This document shows, in pieces, positions 43,884 to 53,207 of a stretch of DNA of 64,000 nt. Position numbers and translations under genes: made by a program. The notes below the pieces were generated by a model, which ran no database searches, was not told the DNA's origin, and saw nothing but the letters and a program-made list of their open reading frames with translations. How positions within the stretch are numbered: position 1 is the first letter of the stretch; each line of letters begins with the position of its first letter. The stretch spans positions 62,001 through 126,000 of the forward strand of contig JANQGJ010000022.1 in assembly GCA_028277395.1 (NCBI GenBank), given 5' to 3'. This stretch comes from Bacteroidales bacterium. Its GTDB lineage: Bacteria; Bacteroidota; Bacteroidia; Bacteroidales; F082.

Positions 43884-46715
43884 ATGTATCGGAAATACTT
43901 TTTTACATTTCTGCTGGCAACAATCTCAATGTTGGTAACTGCTCAAACAGGAACATTGCGAGGTAAGATTATTGATGGAAGTACTGGTGAAGAATTAATC
44001 GGGGCAACAGTAATGATTGCTGGTACATCTATAGGTGCAGCATCGGATTTAGATGGTAATTACACAATAAGCTTCCTTGAACCAGGCACATATGAGTTCA
44101 CATGTCAGTTTATTTCCTATGACCCTACTGTTATTAAAGATGTTGAAATTAAAGCCGATGAAGTTACAATACTGAACTTCACTTTAAACTCAGTTAGTAT
44201 GGGACTTGACGAAGTTGTTATCAGTGCAAAAGCTGTACAACGTTCGGAAACTGCTATGTTAACAATTCAAAAAAAATCAGCAAATGTTGTTGATGGTTTG
44301 TCGGCTCAACAAATGAAGCGTGCCGGCGACAGTGATGCTGCGGGAGCTTTAAAAAGGGTTTCCGGTATTAATGTAGAAGGCGGGAAATATGTTTTTGTTC
44401 GCGGGCTTTCTGACAGATACAGTAAAACAACCTTAAATACAGCAGATATACCAGGACTTGATCCTAACAGGAATACGGTTCAAATGGATATATTTCCTAC
44501 AAACCTGATTGAGAATATGATAGTGTATAAATCATATACTCCAAATCTACCGGCAGATTTTACAGGTGGACTAATTGATATAGTTACTCTTGATTTTCCC
44601 GAAACTTTTACACTTGGTTTTAGTGTTAAAGCAGGAATTAACTCACAGGCCAGCTTTAACAGCAACTTTATTTCTTATGAAGGTAGTAATACAGATATAT
44701 TTGGATATGATAACGGTTTCAGAGACATTCCACAGAGTGCATCCGGTGATATTCCTGTTTACCCTTCCGACAAACAGGGACTAACAGATATTACAATGGA
44801 CTTTAATAAAATAATGGCACCATCAGTTATGCCATCGGCCATGAATAGTAGCTATTCATTCTCCATTGGTAATCAGTATAAAACAGGTAAGAATTCAATT
44901 GGTTATATATTCGGTTTATCATATAAATATCATGAAGAATTCTTCGAAGATGGTATTTTCGGAAAGTACAAATTAACAGGTGCAAATGATGAAAGATTAA
45001 ATCTACAGGAAGATTTCAGAGCAACCCAGGGTGTAAAAGAATCGTTATGGGGAGCTTTGGCCAATATATCCTATAAAATTGGATTAAATCATAAAATAAG
45101 TTTAAATGCATTTAAAAACCAAAGTGGTAAATCACAAGCAAGGTATAAGATTGGTCCAAAACCTTCTGATGACATAGACAACCTTTTAATCGAAGAACGT
45201 AAACTACTATGGTTGCAACGTGGATTTACTTCTACACAAATAAGAGGTGAACATTATTTCGAAAATATATCAAAACTGAAAATAAACTGGATTGGATCTT
45301 TAACAATGTCTAAACAGGATGAGCCGGACATGAGGTTTTTTACAAACACTTACTATCCTGACAATGAAGGCAAATACCAATATGCAATTGACCCTTCCAT
45401 TTATAAAGTTCCTGCAAGGTACTATCGTTCAATGCAGGAAGATAATTATAACTTCAAAGCAGATGCAAGTATTGATCTGGGTAATAAAGAGAATGCCCCC
45501 AAACTTCAGTTTGGAGGAGCATATTCATACAAAGACAGGGATTTCAATGAGAATAGAGTGGATTATAAATTCCAGTTTCCATCAAATACCTATAACGGTA
45601 ATGTAGAAGAATTTCTTGCCGATGAAAACATTGGACTGAATTTTCCCGATTATAACCCTGTTACCGGATCAAATTTTGGATTGTATATTCAGGGAAATCC
45701 GGATGACGATCTAAAAAACAGTTATACTGCAGACCAGTCGATAACTGCGGGATTTGCAATGATTGATATAAAACCTATAAGCCAGCTTAGGATCGTTACA
45801 GGACTAAGGTTTGAACATACTTTGATTAATTCAGCCAGTAAAGATACATCTCTTGAAACCGGTTATTTGAATAATAGTGATGTTCTTCCGGCATTAAACC
45901 TTACATGGTTTGCAAATGAAAAAACGAACCTTAGGTTAAATATGTCCAGAACTTTAGCACGACCAAGTTTTAGGGAACTTGCACCTTATGCTTCTGAAGA
46001 TTTTGAGGATGGCCGTGTTTATATTGGTAATGAAGACCTGGTAAGGACTCTTATCGACAATATTGACATAAAATATGAGTATTTCATAAGTCCCGGAGAA
46101 ATTGCATCATTTGGTATATTTTATAAAAACTTCAACAATCCAATTGAGGTTGTTGACAATCCAAGTGCACAAAATGCAGAGCTCACATGGGAAAACATGG
46201 AACAGGCATCAGTTTATGGCTTTGAACTGGATGTAAGAAAGAAGTTAAATTTTATTGAAGCTCTGCAACATGTAAAAGTTGGATTAAATTTTACATATGT
46301 TTACTCTGAGGTAAGTATTGATTCTATTGAGCTGGAGTTAATCAGAGCTACAGATCCGGATGCAAAAGATACCCGTCCAATGTCAGGACAATCGCCTTAT
46401 ATCGTTAATGCATCAATAGGTTATAGTAATTACGAAAACGGCCTTGATGTTAACCTTGTATATAATGTTGCTGGTCCCAAACTAATAATTAATACTAAAG
46501 GAGGAACACCGGATATCTACCAACAACCTTTTAACTCCTTAAACCTTGTTGCAAGTAAATCGATATCCAAAAGATGGGTGTTGTCTTTCAAAGCAACTAA
46601 TTTACTGAACCCCGAGAATAAGCAAACTTATACCTACAGGGGTGAAGAATATATCTCACGTCAATATACCAAAGGACGTGTTTTCGAACTGGGTGTTAAA
46701 TACTCTATAAAATAA
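43884..46715 (+). CDS. TonB-dependent receptor
   Basis: A 943-residue outer-membrane receptor: signal peptide (about 1-20), carboxypeptidase-regulatory-like domain (about 24-112, GTLRGKIIDGSTGEELIGATVMI), plug domain with MLTIQKKSANVVDGLSAQQMKRAGDSDAAGALKRVSGI and KYVFVRGLSDRYSKTTLN, then a long barrel that ends in FELGVKYSIK. The VRGLxDRYxxTxLN motif and NTVQMDIFP mark a subgroup common in Bacteroidota with unassigned substrate. It is not SusC-like in size, and no SusD gene is present; its partner is the lipoprotein encoded just upstream. A terminator follows. Confidence 0.9.
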   Translation: MYRKYFFTFLLATISMLVTAQTGTLRGKIIDGSTGEELIGATVMIAGTSIGAASDLDGNYTISFLEPGTYEFTCQFISYDPTVIKDVEIKADEVTILNFTLNSVSMGLDEVVISAKAVQRSETAMLTIQKKSANVVDGLSAQQMKRAGDSDAAGALKRVSGINVEGGKYVFVRGLSDRYSKTTLNTADIPGLDPNRNTVQMDIFPTNLIENMIVYKSYTPNLPADFTGGLIDIVTLDFPETFTLGFSVKAGINSQASFNSNFISYEGSNTDIFGYDNGFRDIPQSASGDIPVYPSDKQGLTDITMDFNKIMAPSVMPSAMNSSYSFSIGNQYKTGKNSIGYIFGLSYKYHEEFFEDGIFGKYKLTGANDERLNLQEDFRATQGVKESLWGALANISYKIGLNHKISLNAFKNQSGKSQARYKIGPKPSDDIDNLLIEERKLLWLQRGFTSTQIRGEHYFENISKLKINWIGSLTMSKQDEPDMRFFTNTYYPDNEGKYQYAIDPSIYKVPARYYRSMQEDNYNFKADASIDLGNKENAPKLQFGGAYSYKDRDFNENRVDYKFQFPSNTYNGNVEEFLADENIGLNFPDYNPVTGSNFGLYIQGNPDDDLKNSYTADQSITAGFAMIDIKPISQLRIVTGLRFEHTLINSASKDTSLETGYLNNSDVLPALNLTWFANEKTNLRLNMSRTLARPSFRELAPYASEDFEDGRVYIGNEDLVRTLIDNIDIKYEYFISPGEIASFGIFYKNFNNPIEVVDNPSAQNAELTWENMEQASVYGFELDVRKKLNFIEALQHVKVGLNFTYVYSEVSIDSIELELIRATDPDAKDTRPMSGQSPYIVNASIGYSNYENGLDVNLVYNVAGPKLIINTKGGTPDIYQQPFNSLNLVASKSISKRWVLSFKATNLLNPENKQTYTYRGEEYISRQYTKGRVFELGVKYSIK

Positions 46716-46744
46716 TTTTTTCGTTATCATACTGCAATGTAAGC

Positions 46745-46776
46745 GGGACCGGCAATAATGCTGGTCCTGTTTTTTT
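46745..46776 (+). terminator. rho-independent terminator after the TonB receptor
   Basis: GGACCGGC (46746-46753), loop AATAAT and GCTGGTCC (46760-46767) form an 8-bp stem with one G-T pair, followed by TGTTTTTTT. Confidence 0.8.
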
Positions 46777-46816
46777 ATAAATTTCATACTTTAGCCGCCT
46801 GTAAAAGTCATTAAGT

Positions 46817-47503
46817 ATGGAATACGGTGCTGGTTACAAAAAAAGACTTCTTAAACACCTGATGGGATTTATTACTGAAGAACGAAAAACAAGGTTTTCT
46901 GAAGTAATACAAAACAGAACGAGACACATAAGTATTGTACTGGAAGATATTTACCAGCCACATAATGCCAGTGCAGTGCTTCGAACCTGTGATTTAACCG
47001 GAATCCAGGATGTACATATAATTGAGAATAAGAATGAGTATAATATAAACCCTGAAGTTGCGCTGGGTTCATCGAAATGGTTAAGCCTAAAAAAGTATAA
47101 TGATGGTGAAAACAATACCATATCCGCTATTAATGCCCTTAAAGACAATGGTTATAAAATTGTTGCCACAACACCACATAAACAATCTTATGATCTGACA
47201 GATATTCCTCTTGACAACAAATTGGCAATTATATTCGGAACAGAATTAACAGGTATTTCTGATATAGCTATTAACGAATCAGACAGTTTTTTACGCATTC
47301 CAATGTATGGGTTCACAGAAAGTTATAATATTTCTGTTTCGGCAGCGCTCACACTTTATACTTTATCACAAAGACTTCGTTCATCAGAAATTAACTGGAG
47401 GTTAAATGAAAGTGATAAAACGGATATATTACTTGAATGGTCAAGAAACTCTGTAAGCAGAAGTGAAGTTGTTGAAAAGCACTTCAGGGATATGAATTCG
47501 TAA
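46817..47503 (+). CDS. trmH: TrmH-type tRNA (guanosine-2'-O-)-methyltransferase
   Basis: A 228-residue SPOUT methyltransferase. Motif 1 is IYQPHNASAVLRTCDLTGIQDV (Asn-Ala and the catalytic Arg), motif 2 is LAIIFGTELTGIS and motif 3 is LRIPMYGFTESYNISVSAALTLY, the knot region that binds S-adenosylmethionine. The family methylates the ribose of G18 in tRNA; the length and C-terminal helix fit TrmH better than the rRNA enzyme RlmB. It is a single gene between a terminator and the Thx gene. Confidence 0.88.
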   Translation: MEYGAGYKKRLLKHLMGFITEERKTRFSEVIQNRTRHISIVLEDIYQPHNASAVLRTCDLTGIQDVHIIENKNEYNINPEVALGSSKWLSLKKYNDGENNTISAINALKDNGYKIVATTPHKQSYDLTDIPLDNKLAIIFGTELTGISDIAINESDSFLRIPMYGFTESYNISVSAALTLYTLSQRLRSSEINWRLNESDKTDILLEWSRNSVSRSEVVEKHFRDMNS

Positions 47504-47566
47504 TTTTGCTCTATAAATGTTTTTTCCTAATTTTACGGTTTATTTTTAACATTAAACTATTAAAAT

Positions 47567-47962
47567 ATGGGAAAAGGTGATAAAAAAACTAAAAGAGGAA
47601 AGATAATAATAGGATCTTACGGCAATAAAAGACAGAAAAAAAGAACACCGCTTTACGTTCCCCCGGCAAAGAAGAAAGTGACAAAAAAAGCACCTCCCGT
47701 TGATGAGAAAGCTGATGTTAAAACTGAAGAAGTAGTTGAAACTCCTGTTAAGAAGACTACGAAAAAAACTGAACCGAAAAAGGCTGCTGCAAAAAAACCT
47801 GCTGAGAAAAAAGCAACTACAACAAAGAAGACTACAGAAAAAAAAGAAGAAACTAAAGAAGTAAAAACTACAGCTAAAAAAACAACTAAATCCACAACTG
47901 CCGGAACTAAAAAAACTACCGCAAAAAAGGCTGCTGACAAAGAAGAACCAAAGGAAAAATAG
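47567..47962 (+). CDS. 30S ribosomal protein Thx with long Lys/Thr/Ala-rich tail
   Basis: A 131-residue very basic protein. Residues 1-26 (MGKGDKKTKRGKIIIGSYGN and following KRQKKR) match ribosomal protein Thx (bS31), which fits between 16S rRNA helices in the small-subunit head. From about residue 35 a low-complexity tail of KKTTK, AKK and EEK units follows, like histone H1 tails. Thx is normally about 25-40 residues. The tail may bind RNA or DNA; this is an inference from composition. A TAATTTTG box overlaps the stop of the trmH gene (47501-47508). Confidence 0.85.
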   Translation: MGKGDKKTKRGKIIIGSYGNKRQKKRTPLYVPPAKKKVTKKAPPVDEKADVKTEEVVETPVKKTTKKTEPKKAAAKKPAEKKATTTKKTTEKKEETKEVKTTAKKTTKSTTAGTKKTTAKKAADKEEPKEK

Positions 47963-48059
47963 CTCATTCAGATAACCTGAATTGGGTTCATTTATCTGAT
48001 CATAATTTCATTGTTCCTATTACTTCACAGTAATAAACAGGAATCAATTGCTATAATTT

Positions 48060-48725
48060 ATGCTACAAGATCATCTGGTTGTGAAAAATAAAAAATATCT
48101 CATTTGGGACTGGAACGGAACTTTATTAAACGATGCGGAGTATTGTGTACGTTGTATGAATGATGTTCTTAATAAACATCATCTTGAGAATATTGACCTT
48201 AAAAAATATAAGGACACATTTACTTTTCCTGTAAAGGACTATTATCAGGCAATCGGCTTTGATTTTAACAAGGTTGATTTTGAAATTCCGGCAATGGAAT
48301 TTATTAAAATTTATTACAAATATTTAAATGATGTGGACCTTCATAACAATGCTGTCTCAACTCTAACGTTCATTAAAAACAAAGGTGTCAAACAATTAGC
48401 GCTATCAGCAATGGAGCACAGCGAGTTATTGAATTCACTTACCAGTAAGGGAATTATTCAGTTTTTTGATGAAATTAGGGGGATAAATAATCACTTTGCG
48501 AACAGCAAACTGGAAATTGGTAAGCAACTGTTGGAAGATGTAGGTGCAAACAAAGATGATTTTGTTATGATTGGTGACACAATTCATGATTTCGAGGTCG
48601 CAACCGGAATGGGTATTGATTGTATCCTTGTTTCCAACGGACATCAATCTGCCGAAAGATTATCTACAGTAAGCAATAAAATTGTGCCTGACCTTGAAAG
48701 TTTAGTGACCATTTTCAATAGCTAA
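48060..48725 (+). CDS. HAD-superfamily phosphatase (phosphoglycolate phosphatase-like)
   Basis: A 221-residue cytoplasmic phosphatase. Motif I is LIWDWNGTLLND (about 14-25), with Asn in place of the usual second Asp after DW, as in other Bacteroidota members. The cap domain covers about 28-95, motif II is LALSAME, motif III Lys lies near 150 (NSKLEIGKQLL) and motif IV is MIGDTIHDFEVA (about 171-182). It resembles the Gph/PpaX group. The substrate cannot be stated. It converges with the MORN protein gene with only six bases between the stop codons. Confidence 0.87.
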   Translation: MLQDHLVVKNKKYLIWDWNGTLLNDAEYCVRCMNDVLNKHHLENIDLKKYKDTFTFPVKDYYQAIGFDFNKVDFEIPAMEFIKIYYKYLNDVDLHNNAVSTLTFIKNKGVKQLALSAMEHSELLNSLTSKGIIQFFDEIRGINNHFANSKLEIGKQLLEDVGANKDDFVMIGDTIHDFEVATGMGIDCILVSNGHQSAERLSTVSNKIVPDLESLVTIFNS

Positions 48726-48731
48726 TGAAAA

Positions 48732-49430
48732 TTACTTTATCTCTTTAACTTCTTCCTGTTTCAAAAAGTCATCTTCATCAACTTGGGTACCATCTTCATC
48801 AAAATATTGCCAGTTACCATACTGCAACCCATCTTTATATTTACCTATGATCTGTATCTTTCCGTCGGGATGATAATGTTTAAAATCTCCATCAGGCATA
48901 TCATTTTTATATGAACTTTCCGTCATTACAGTACCATCCGGAAAATATTTCATTAGTTTACCATTCTTTCTGCCATCAACAAACATTACAACTTCTGCAG
49001 GTTCACCACTTTCAGGGTAATAAGTTATACTTTTACCGTTAAGTTTACCATTACTATACTCTTCCACTGAAATTACAGGGGTTGGAGGCTCATCCAGAAA
49101 ATAATTCCATGTTCCATCCTTTAGCTTATCAATATAAACTCCCTGCGCCATTTTATTACCGCTCTTGTAGTACGTAGTATTGTTTCCTGTTTTCCCATCA
49201 TCCGAAAACTCAACTTCGGCCCTGACCTCACCTGTATTGTAATAATATATAAACTTACCAACCGGTTTATCCTTATGAAACTGCCCCTGGTATTTCATCT
49301 TTGTATTTTCAAAATATTTTATCCACTTACCTTCTTTACGCCCTTGCTCATCGTAGTTATTTACAGATTGAGCTAATGTGGATGATAGTCCTGTCAAAAT
49401 GATAATAAGTGAAACACACAGGTTTTTCAT
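48732..49430 (-). CDS. YwqK-like MORN-repeat secreted protein
   Basis: A 232-residue protein with a signal peptide (about 1-20, STLAQ) followed by eight or so MORN-variant repeats: EQGRKEGKWIKYFENTKMKYQGQF, DKPVGKFIYYYNTGEVRAEVEF, LKDGTWNYFLDEP, YGNWQYFDEDGTQVDEDDF. As with the 39.5-kb gene, the automatic label 'antitoxin' has no support, because no toxin lies beside it. The repeats probably form a beta-rich solenoid in the periplasm. It is divergently oriented to recR with a shared 79-base promoter region. Confidence 0.85.
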   Translation of the reverse strand: MKNLCVSLIIILTGLSSTLAQSVNNYDEQGRKEGKWIKYFENTKMKYQGQFHKDKPVGKFIYYYNTGEVRAEVEFSDDGKTGNNTTYYKSGNKMAQGVYIDKLKDGTWNYFLDEPPTPVISVEEYSNGKLNGKSITYYPESGEPAEVVMFVDGRKNGKLMKYFPDGTVMTESSYKNDMPDGDFKHYHPDGKIQIIGKYKDGLQYGNWQYFDEDGTQVDEDDFLKQEEVKEIK

Positions 49431-49478
49431 TTTTCTTAAATTTTTGAAGCAATAAAATTATTTATTTTATGAACATGC

Positions 49479-49486
49479 TAACTTTG
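49479..49486 (+). promoter_or_regulatory. -7 box of recR
   Basis: TAACTTTG matches TAnnTTTG and lies 23 bases before the TTG start of recR at 49510. Confidence 0.55.
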
Positions 49487-49509
49487 CAAGTCAAATAAAA
49501 TTTAACAAA

Positions 49510-50124
49510 TTGAACGATTATTCATCAAAATTACTTGAATCAGCTGTTTCAGAGTTGTCCAGATTACCGGGTATTGGAAAAAAAACCGCACTAAGGCTGG
49601 CTTTATATATTCTTAAAGAGGATACTGTATTTGCCGACAATCTTGGTAATTCTATCATAAAGATGCGCAGTGAAATAAAGTTCTGTCAGAAGTGTAATAA
49701 TATCAGCGACTCTGCTCTTTGTGAAATATGCTCAAATCCGAAAAGGGATGAAAATACAATATGTATAGTTGAAGACATAAGAGATGTACTGGCAATTGAG
49801 AAAACTTCACAATTCAATGGTTTATACCATGTACTTGGAGGAATAATCAATCCCATAGAAGGAATCGGCCCAAACGATATAAATATCGCTCATTTGGTAA
49901 AAAGGATAAATAGTGAATTGATAAATGAAATTATACTTGCCTTACCTGCAACTGTTGAAGGAGACACTACAAATTATTACATATACAAGTTGGTTTCTCC
50001 CTTTGATATTAAGGTGACAAGTATAGCCAGAGGTGTTGCCATAGGAGATGAACTTGAATACACTGATGAAGTAACTCTTGGACGGTCAATTATCAACAGA
50101 TTACCTTTCAATGAGTCAACTTAG
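49510..50124 (+). CDS. recR: recombination mediator RecR
   Basis: A 204-residue protein of normal RecR length, started at TTG (no ATG is available before the conserved SSKLLESAV). It has a helix-hairpin-helix LSRLPGIGKKTALRLA (17-32), a zinc site Cys59, Cys62, Cys71 and Cys74, and a Toprim domain (TICIVEDIRDVLAIEKTSQFNGLYHVLGGIINPIEGIGPNDI). RecR works with RecF/RecO to load RecA at gaps. It converges on the endonuclease III gene. Confidence 0.96.
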   Translation: MNDYSSKLLESAVSELSRLPGIGKKTALRLALYILKEDTVFADNLGNSIIKMRSEIKFCQKCNNISDSALCEICSNPKRDENTICIVEDIRDVLAIEKTSQFNGLYHVLGGIINPIEGIGPNDINIAHLVKRINSELINEIILALPATVEGDTTNYYIYKLVSPFDIKVTSIARGVAIGDELEYTDEVTLGRSIINRLPFNEST

Positions 50125-50204
50125 TTTCCTGACCCAAACTATAATACCTTACAATTGGTAGTTAAGTCAAAAGATGCGGAAAGCCAGTATCTTCTTACAG
50201 GATC

Positions 50205-50843
50205 TTAATTATTTTCCATGTAGTACTTGCAGTAATCTTTCAGTCCACATTCATAACATTTTGGACTCCTGGCAACGCAAACATATCTTCCATGTAATAT
50301 TAGCCAATGGTGGGCAAGTGGAATGAGTTCTTCGGGAATATTTTTAACAAGCTGCATTTCAGTATCCAATGGAGTTTTGGAATTGGTTGTTAATCCAATA
50401 CGTGCTGAAACTCTAAAGACATGAGTATCTACAGCCATTGCAGGTTTGTCAAATATTACAGATGCAATCACATTGGCAGTTTTCCTACCCACTCCAGGCA
50501 GCTTTTGTAACTCACTAATATCCGAGGGCACTATTCCGTTAAAATCAGCGGACAACATTTTTGCCATTCCCAATAGGTGTTTCGCTTTGTTATTGGGATA
50601 GGAACAGCTTTTTATAAGTTCAAGTACATGCTCGAATTCTGCATCAGCAAGTTCATTTTCCGTTGGAAACGATTTGAAAAACTCAGGGGTAATTAAGTTA
50701 ACTCTTTTGTCTGTACATTGAGCTGAAAGAATAACTGCAACCAACAGTTCATAGGGAGAACCATAATCCAGTTCCGTCTCTGCCACAGGCTTGTGCTTTT
50801 TAAAATACTCAATTACATGATAATATCGTTCCTTTTTCGTCAT
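50205..50843 (-). CDS. nth: endonuclease III
   Basis: A 212-residue DNA glycosylase/AP lyase for oxidised pyrimidines. The helix-hairpin-helix LPGVGRKTANV carries catalytic Lys121, and Asp139 lies in AMAVDTHVFRVS. The [4Fe-4S] ligands Cys189, Cys196, Cys199 and Cys205 have the canonical C-x6-C-x2-C-x5-C spacing. All catalytic residues are present. It is a single gene, convergent with recR. Confidence 0.97.
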   Translation of the reverse strand: MTKKERYYHVIEYFKKHKPVAETELDYGSPYELLVAVILSAQCTDKRVNLITPEFFKSFPTENELADAEFEHVLELIKSCSYPNNKAKHLLGMAKMLSADFNGIVPSDISELQKLPGVGRKTANVIASVIFDKPAMAVDTHVFRVSARIGLTTNSKTPLDTEMQLVKNIPEELIPLAHHWLILHGRYVCVARSPKCYECGLKDYCKYYMENN

Positions 50844-50910
50844 AATGCATTTTTCTTAAAACTCAATACAAGACAAATATTAACTAAAGGTCAACAGAAT
50901 CAGGTTAATA

Positions 50911-51474
50911 TTACAATCCTACTCCAAAGCCAATTCTGATTACCGGATTTGAGTATGGTGAATACTCTGACTCAAGAACATTATATAATATGGCAACTGT
51001 TGCGAAACCTCTCCCTCCCATTTGTTGAAATAATCCTCCTCCAACAAATAAATTATTAATCGTCCTCCTTGACGTTTGGGACTGATCAACAAAATACTCT
51101 ACACTTAATACCTCATATTCAACATGGGCAAACAACATATTCAAAAACTTATGTCGTGCAAACAGGCTTCCGCCATAGTCATTGAAACTCTTCTTACCAA
51201 TGTACCCTCCATAATCATAGCTGCTGTATATATATGTGAGCCTTGACCCCACATGAAAATCATCGGTAACTTTATATCCAACCAATGGTGAAATTTCAAA
51301 ACTTCCACCTGTATTTGAAAAACTACCACCAATCATACCTCCTACAAACCAGGGATTCGGCCGGGTTTCTGACCTTTGTACATTCCCAAGGTTCTGATAC
51401 TGAGAATATGCTGTTGAGGAAAAGAACATAAAAGATATAAGAACCGGAAAAAATATTTTGTTTAAACTCTTCAT
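50911..51474 (-). CDS. small outer-membrane barrel-like protein
   Basis: About 187 residues from the Met at 51474 (MKSLNKIFF); an alternative Met lies at 51483. A signal peptide ends near AYSQ, then an N-terminal low-complexity stretch and about eight amphipathic strands (PWFVGGMIGGSFS, FEISPLVGYKVTDDFHVGSRLTYIYS, FARHKFLNMLFAHVEYEVL, NPVIRIGFGVGL). The size and strand count fit an eight-stranded barrel of the OmpA-like or Bacteroidota 'outer membrane beta-barrel' type. The function is not known. It is divergent to the 51.6-kb lipoprotein gene. Confidence 0.75.
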   Translation of the reverse strand: MKSLNKIFFPVLISFMFFSSTAYSQYQNLGNVQRSETRPNPWFVGGMIGGSFSNTGGSFEISPLVGYKVTDDFHVGSRLTYIYSSYDYGGYIGKKSFNDYGGSLFARHKFLNMLFAHVEYEVLSVEYFVDQSQTSRRTINNLFVGGGLFQQMGGRGFATVAILYNVLESEYSPYSNPVIRIGFGVGL

Positions 51475-51570
51475 AAATGACAATGTTTATAGGTAAAACT
51501 GTAAAAATACAATAAAAATAGATCTTTTTCGTATCTATGATATTAGTAGCAAATATCGTTCCTAATAGCA

Positions 51571-51578
51571 TATCTTTG
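51571..51578 (+). promoter_or_regulatory. -7 box of the 51.6-kb lipoprotein gene
   Basis: TATCTTTG fully matches TAnnTTTG. It lies downstream of the ATG at 51537, so that upstream Met cannot be the start and the ATG at 51603 is chosen. Confidence 0.6.
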
Positions 51579-51602
51579 TGCACAATAAACATAATCATTT
51601 GT

Positions 51603-53165
51603 ATGAAATTATTAATGCGAAATATTAGATTAGTTTTAATCATTGCTATCGCAGGACTGTTAATCACCGTTTCTTGCAAAAAAGAAGATGAAATAAGTGA
51701 TAATCCTTCCTTAAAACTAGGGTTTTCAGCTGATTCTGTAATTTTCGACACAGTATTTACCTCAATAGGTTCTGCTACAAAGCAATTAAGAGTTTATAAT
51801 TCATCAAATAATAAGATTAAAATATCAGATTTAAGATTGGGAATGGGAGAGCAATCAGCTTTCAGAATTAATGTTGATGGTGAAGCAGGTAATATTTTTA
51901 GTGACATTGAAATTGCCGGTGGAGATAGCTTATACATATTCGTAAGAGTTACAATTGATCCGCAGGATAAAAACAATCCATATGTTGTGGAAGATGATAT
52001 ACATTTTCTCACCAATGGCAATGAACAAAGTGTAAAATTAGTTGCCTGGGGACAGGATGCTGTTTATATTGTACCTGATACTTACATTGCCGGATTACCT
52101 CCTTTTAAGGTAGTTGCTGATAGTTTGGAAACAACAACATGGACAAATGAAAAACCATATGTTGTTTATGGTTATGCAGTAATTGACTCATATGGAAAAC
52201 TTGTAATTAATGAGGGCACCAGAGTTTATTTTCATAGTGATGGAGGACTATGGTCATATGTTGATGGTGAGTTAAATGTAAATGGCACAATAGATAATCC
52301 GGTTATTTTCCAGGGGGATAGACTCGAACAGGAATATCAAAATGTACCGGGACAATGGGACAGGATATGGTTAATGGAAAGCAGGGCCGGTCATGACCAT
52401 ATTATTGAAAACGCTATCATTAAGAATGGTTTTATCGGAATACAGGCAGAGTCATTTAACAGAGTTACAGAGAATAAAATTAAACTCCACAATGTTACCA
52501 TTGAAAACATGAATGGTATTGGAATTTTTTCACGGGTATTTGTTATTCAGGCAACAAATACTGTTGTTTCAAATTGTGGGTTATATAATGTGGCATTAAC
52601 AGGTGGTGGTTATTATGAGTTTACCCATTCTACGATAGCCGGGTACTGGCCATTTTCTGTTCGGAACACACCTGCGCTTTTCTTAAATAACTTCCTGGTT
52701 GATACTGCAGACAATCCAATACCGGTACCAATTAACTTTAATTTCAACAACAGTATTCTTTACGGGTATAATAAAGATGAGTTCGAAACTGAGATGGACG
52801 GAAATGCTGACTCATTGTACTATTTTAAAAACAGTATACTTAAAACTTCATTTGATTTAAGTAATGAGGATGTCTATACAGATGTTCTGAAAAATGAAGA
52901 TCCGTTGTTTCTCGACATCGAAAATAATGACTATCGAATTGATTCTTTATCACCGGCTGTAGGTAAAGCTGATCTTGCCATCGCTGAAACTGTTCCTGAT
53001 GATATACTTGATAATCCTAGAATTCCATCGCCTGATATAGGAGCATACCAGTTTGTACCTGGTCAGGATAGCGGTGAGGATAAAATATTCATACCAATAC
53101 CCGGCAGAAAACATCTTAGCAGGAAATCTATACTTAGAAAACAATATTACCCGTCTATTAAATAA
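51603..53165 (+). CDS. lipoprotein with predicted right-handed beta-helix domain
   Basis: A 520-residue lipoprotein from the ATG at 51603: lipobox Cys25 (ITVSCKKEDE). Residues about 40-140 are an Ig-like domain (IFDTVFTSIGSATKQLRVYNSSNNKIKISDLRLG) of the type found with choice-of-anchor proteins. Residues about 160-500 form a parallel beta-helix: YVVYGYAVIDSYGKLVINEGTRVYFHSDG, then repeats such as AIIKNGFIGIQAES and NVTIENMNGIGIFSR, with a final DIGAYQF motif as in polysaccharide-active beta-helix proteins. Enzyme activity is not evident. It is probably on the outer membrane surface. Confidence 0.8.
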   Translation: MKLLMRNIRLVLIIAIAGLLITVSCKKEDEISDNPSLKLGFSADSVIFDTVFTSIGSATKQLRVYNSSNNKIKISDLRLGMGEQSAFRINVDGEAGNIFSDIEIAGGDSLYIFVRVTIDPQDKNNPYVVEDDIHFLTNGNEQSVKLVAWGQDAVYIVPDTYIAGLPPFKVVADSLETTTWTNEKPYVVYGYAVIDSYGKLVINEGTRVYFHSDGGLWSYVDGELNVNGTIDNPVIFQGDRLEQEYQNVPGQWDRIWLMESRAGHDHIIENAIIKNGFIGIQAESFNRVTENKIKLHNVTIENMNGIGIFSRVFVIQATNTVVSNCGLYNVALTGGGYYEFTHSTIAGYWPFSVRNTPALFLNNFLVDTADNPIPVPINFNFNNSILYGYNKDEFETEMDGNADSLYYFKNSILKTSFDLSNEDVYTDVLKNEDPLFLDIENNDYRIDSLSPAVGKADLAIAETVPDDILDNPRIPSPDIGAYQFVPGQDSGEDKIFIPIPGRKHLSRKSILRKQYYPSIK

Positions 53166-53207
53166 ATATTTGGTTATTTATCCTTTATTTTGTTTAAAAA
53201 ACAATAA

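Noticed and set aside
47653-47967. A 104-codon minus-strand frame rich in Phe/Val/Ser
   Set aside because: It is the complement of the low-complexity Lys-rich tail of Thx.
39490-49430. YwqK-like MORN proteins read as antitoxins of toxin-antitoxin systems
   Set aside because: Both have signal peptides and no toxin gene is adjacent; the name comes from automatic annotation.
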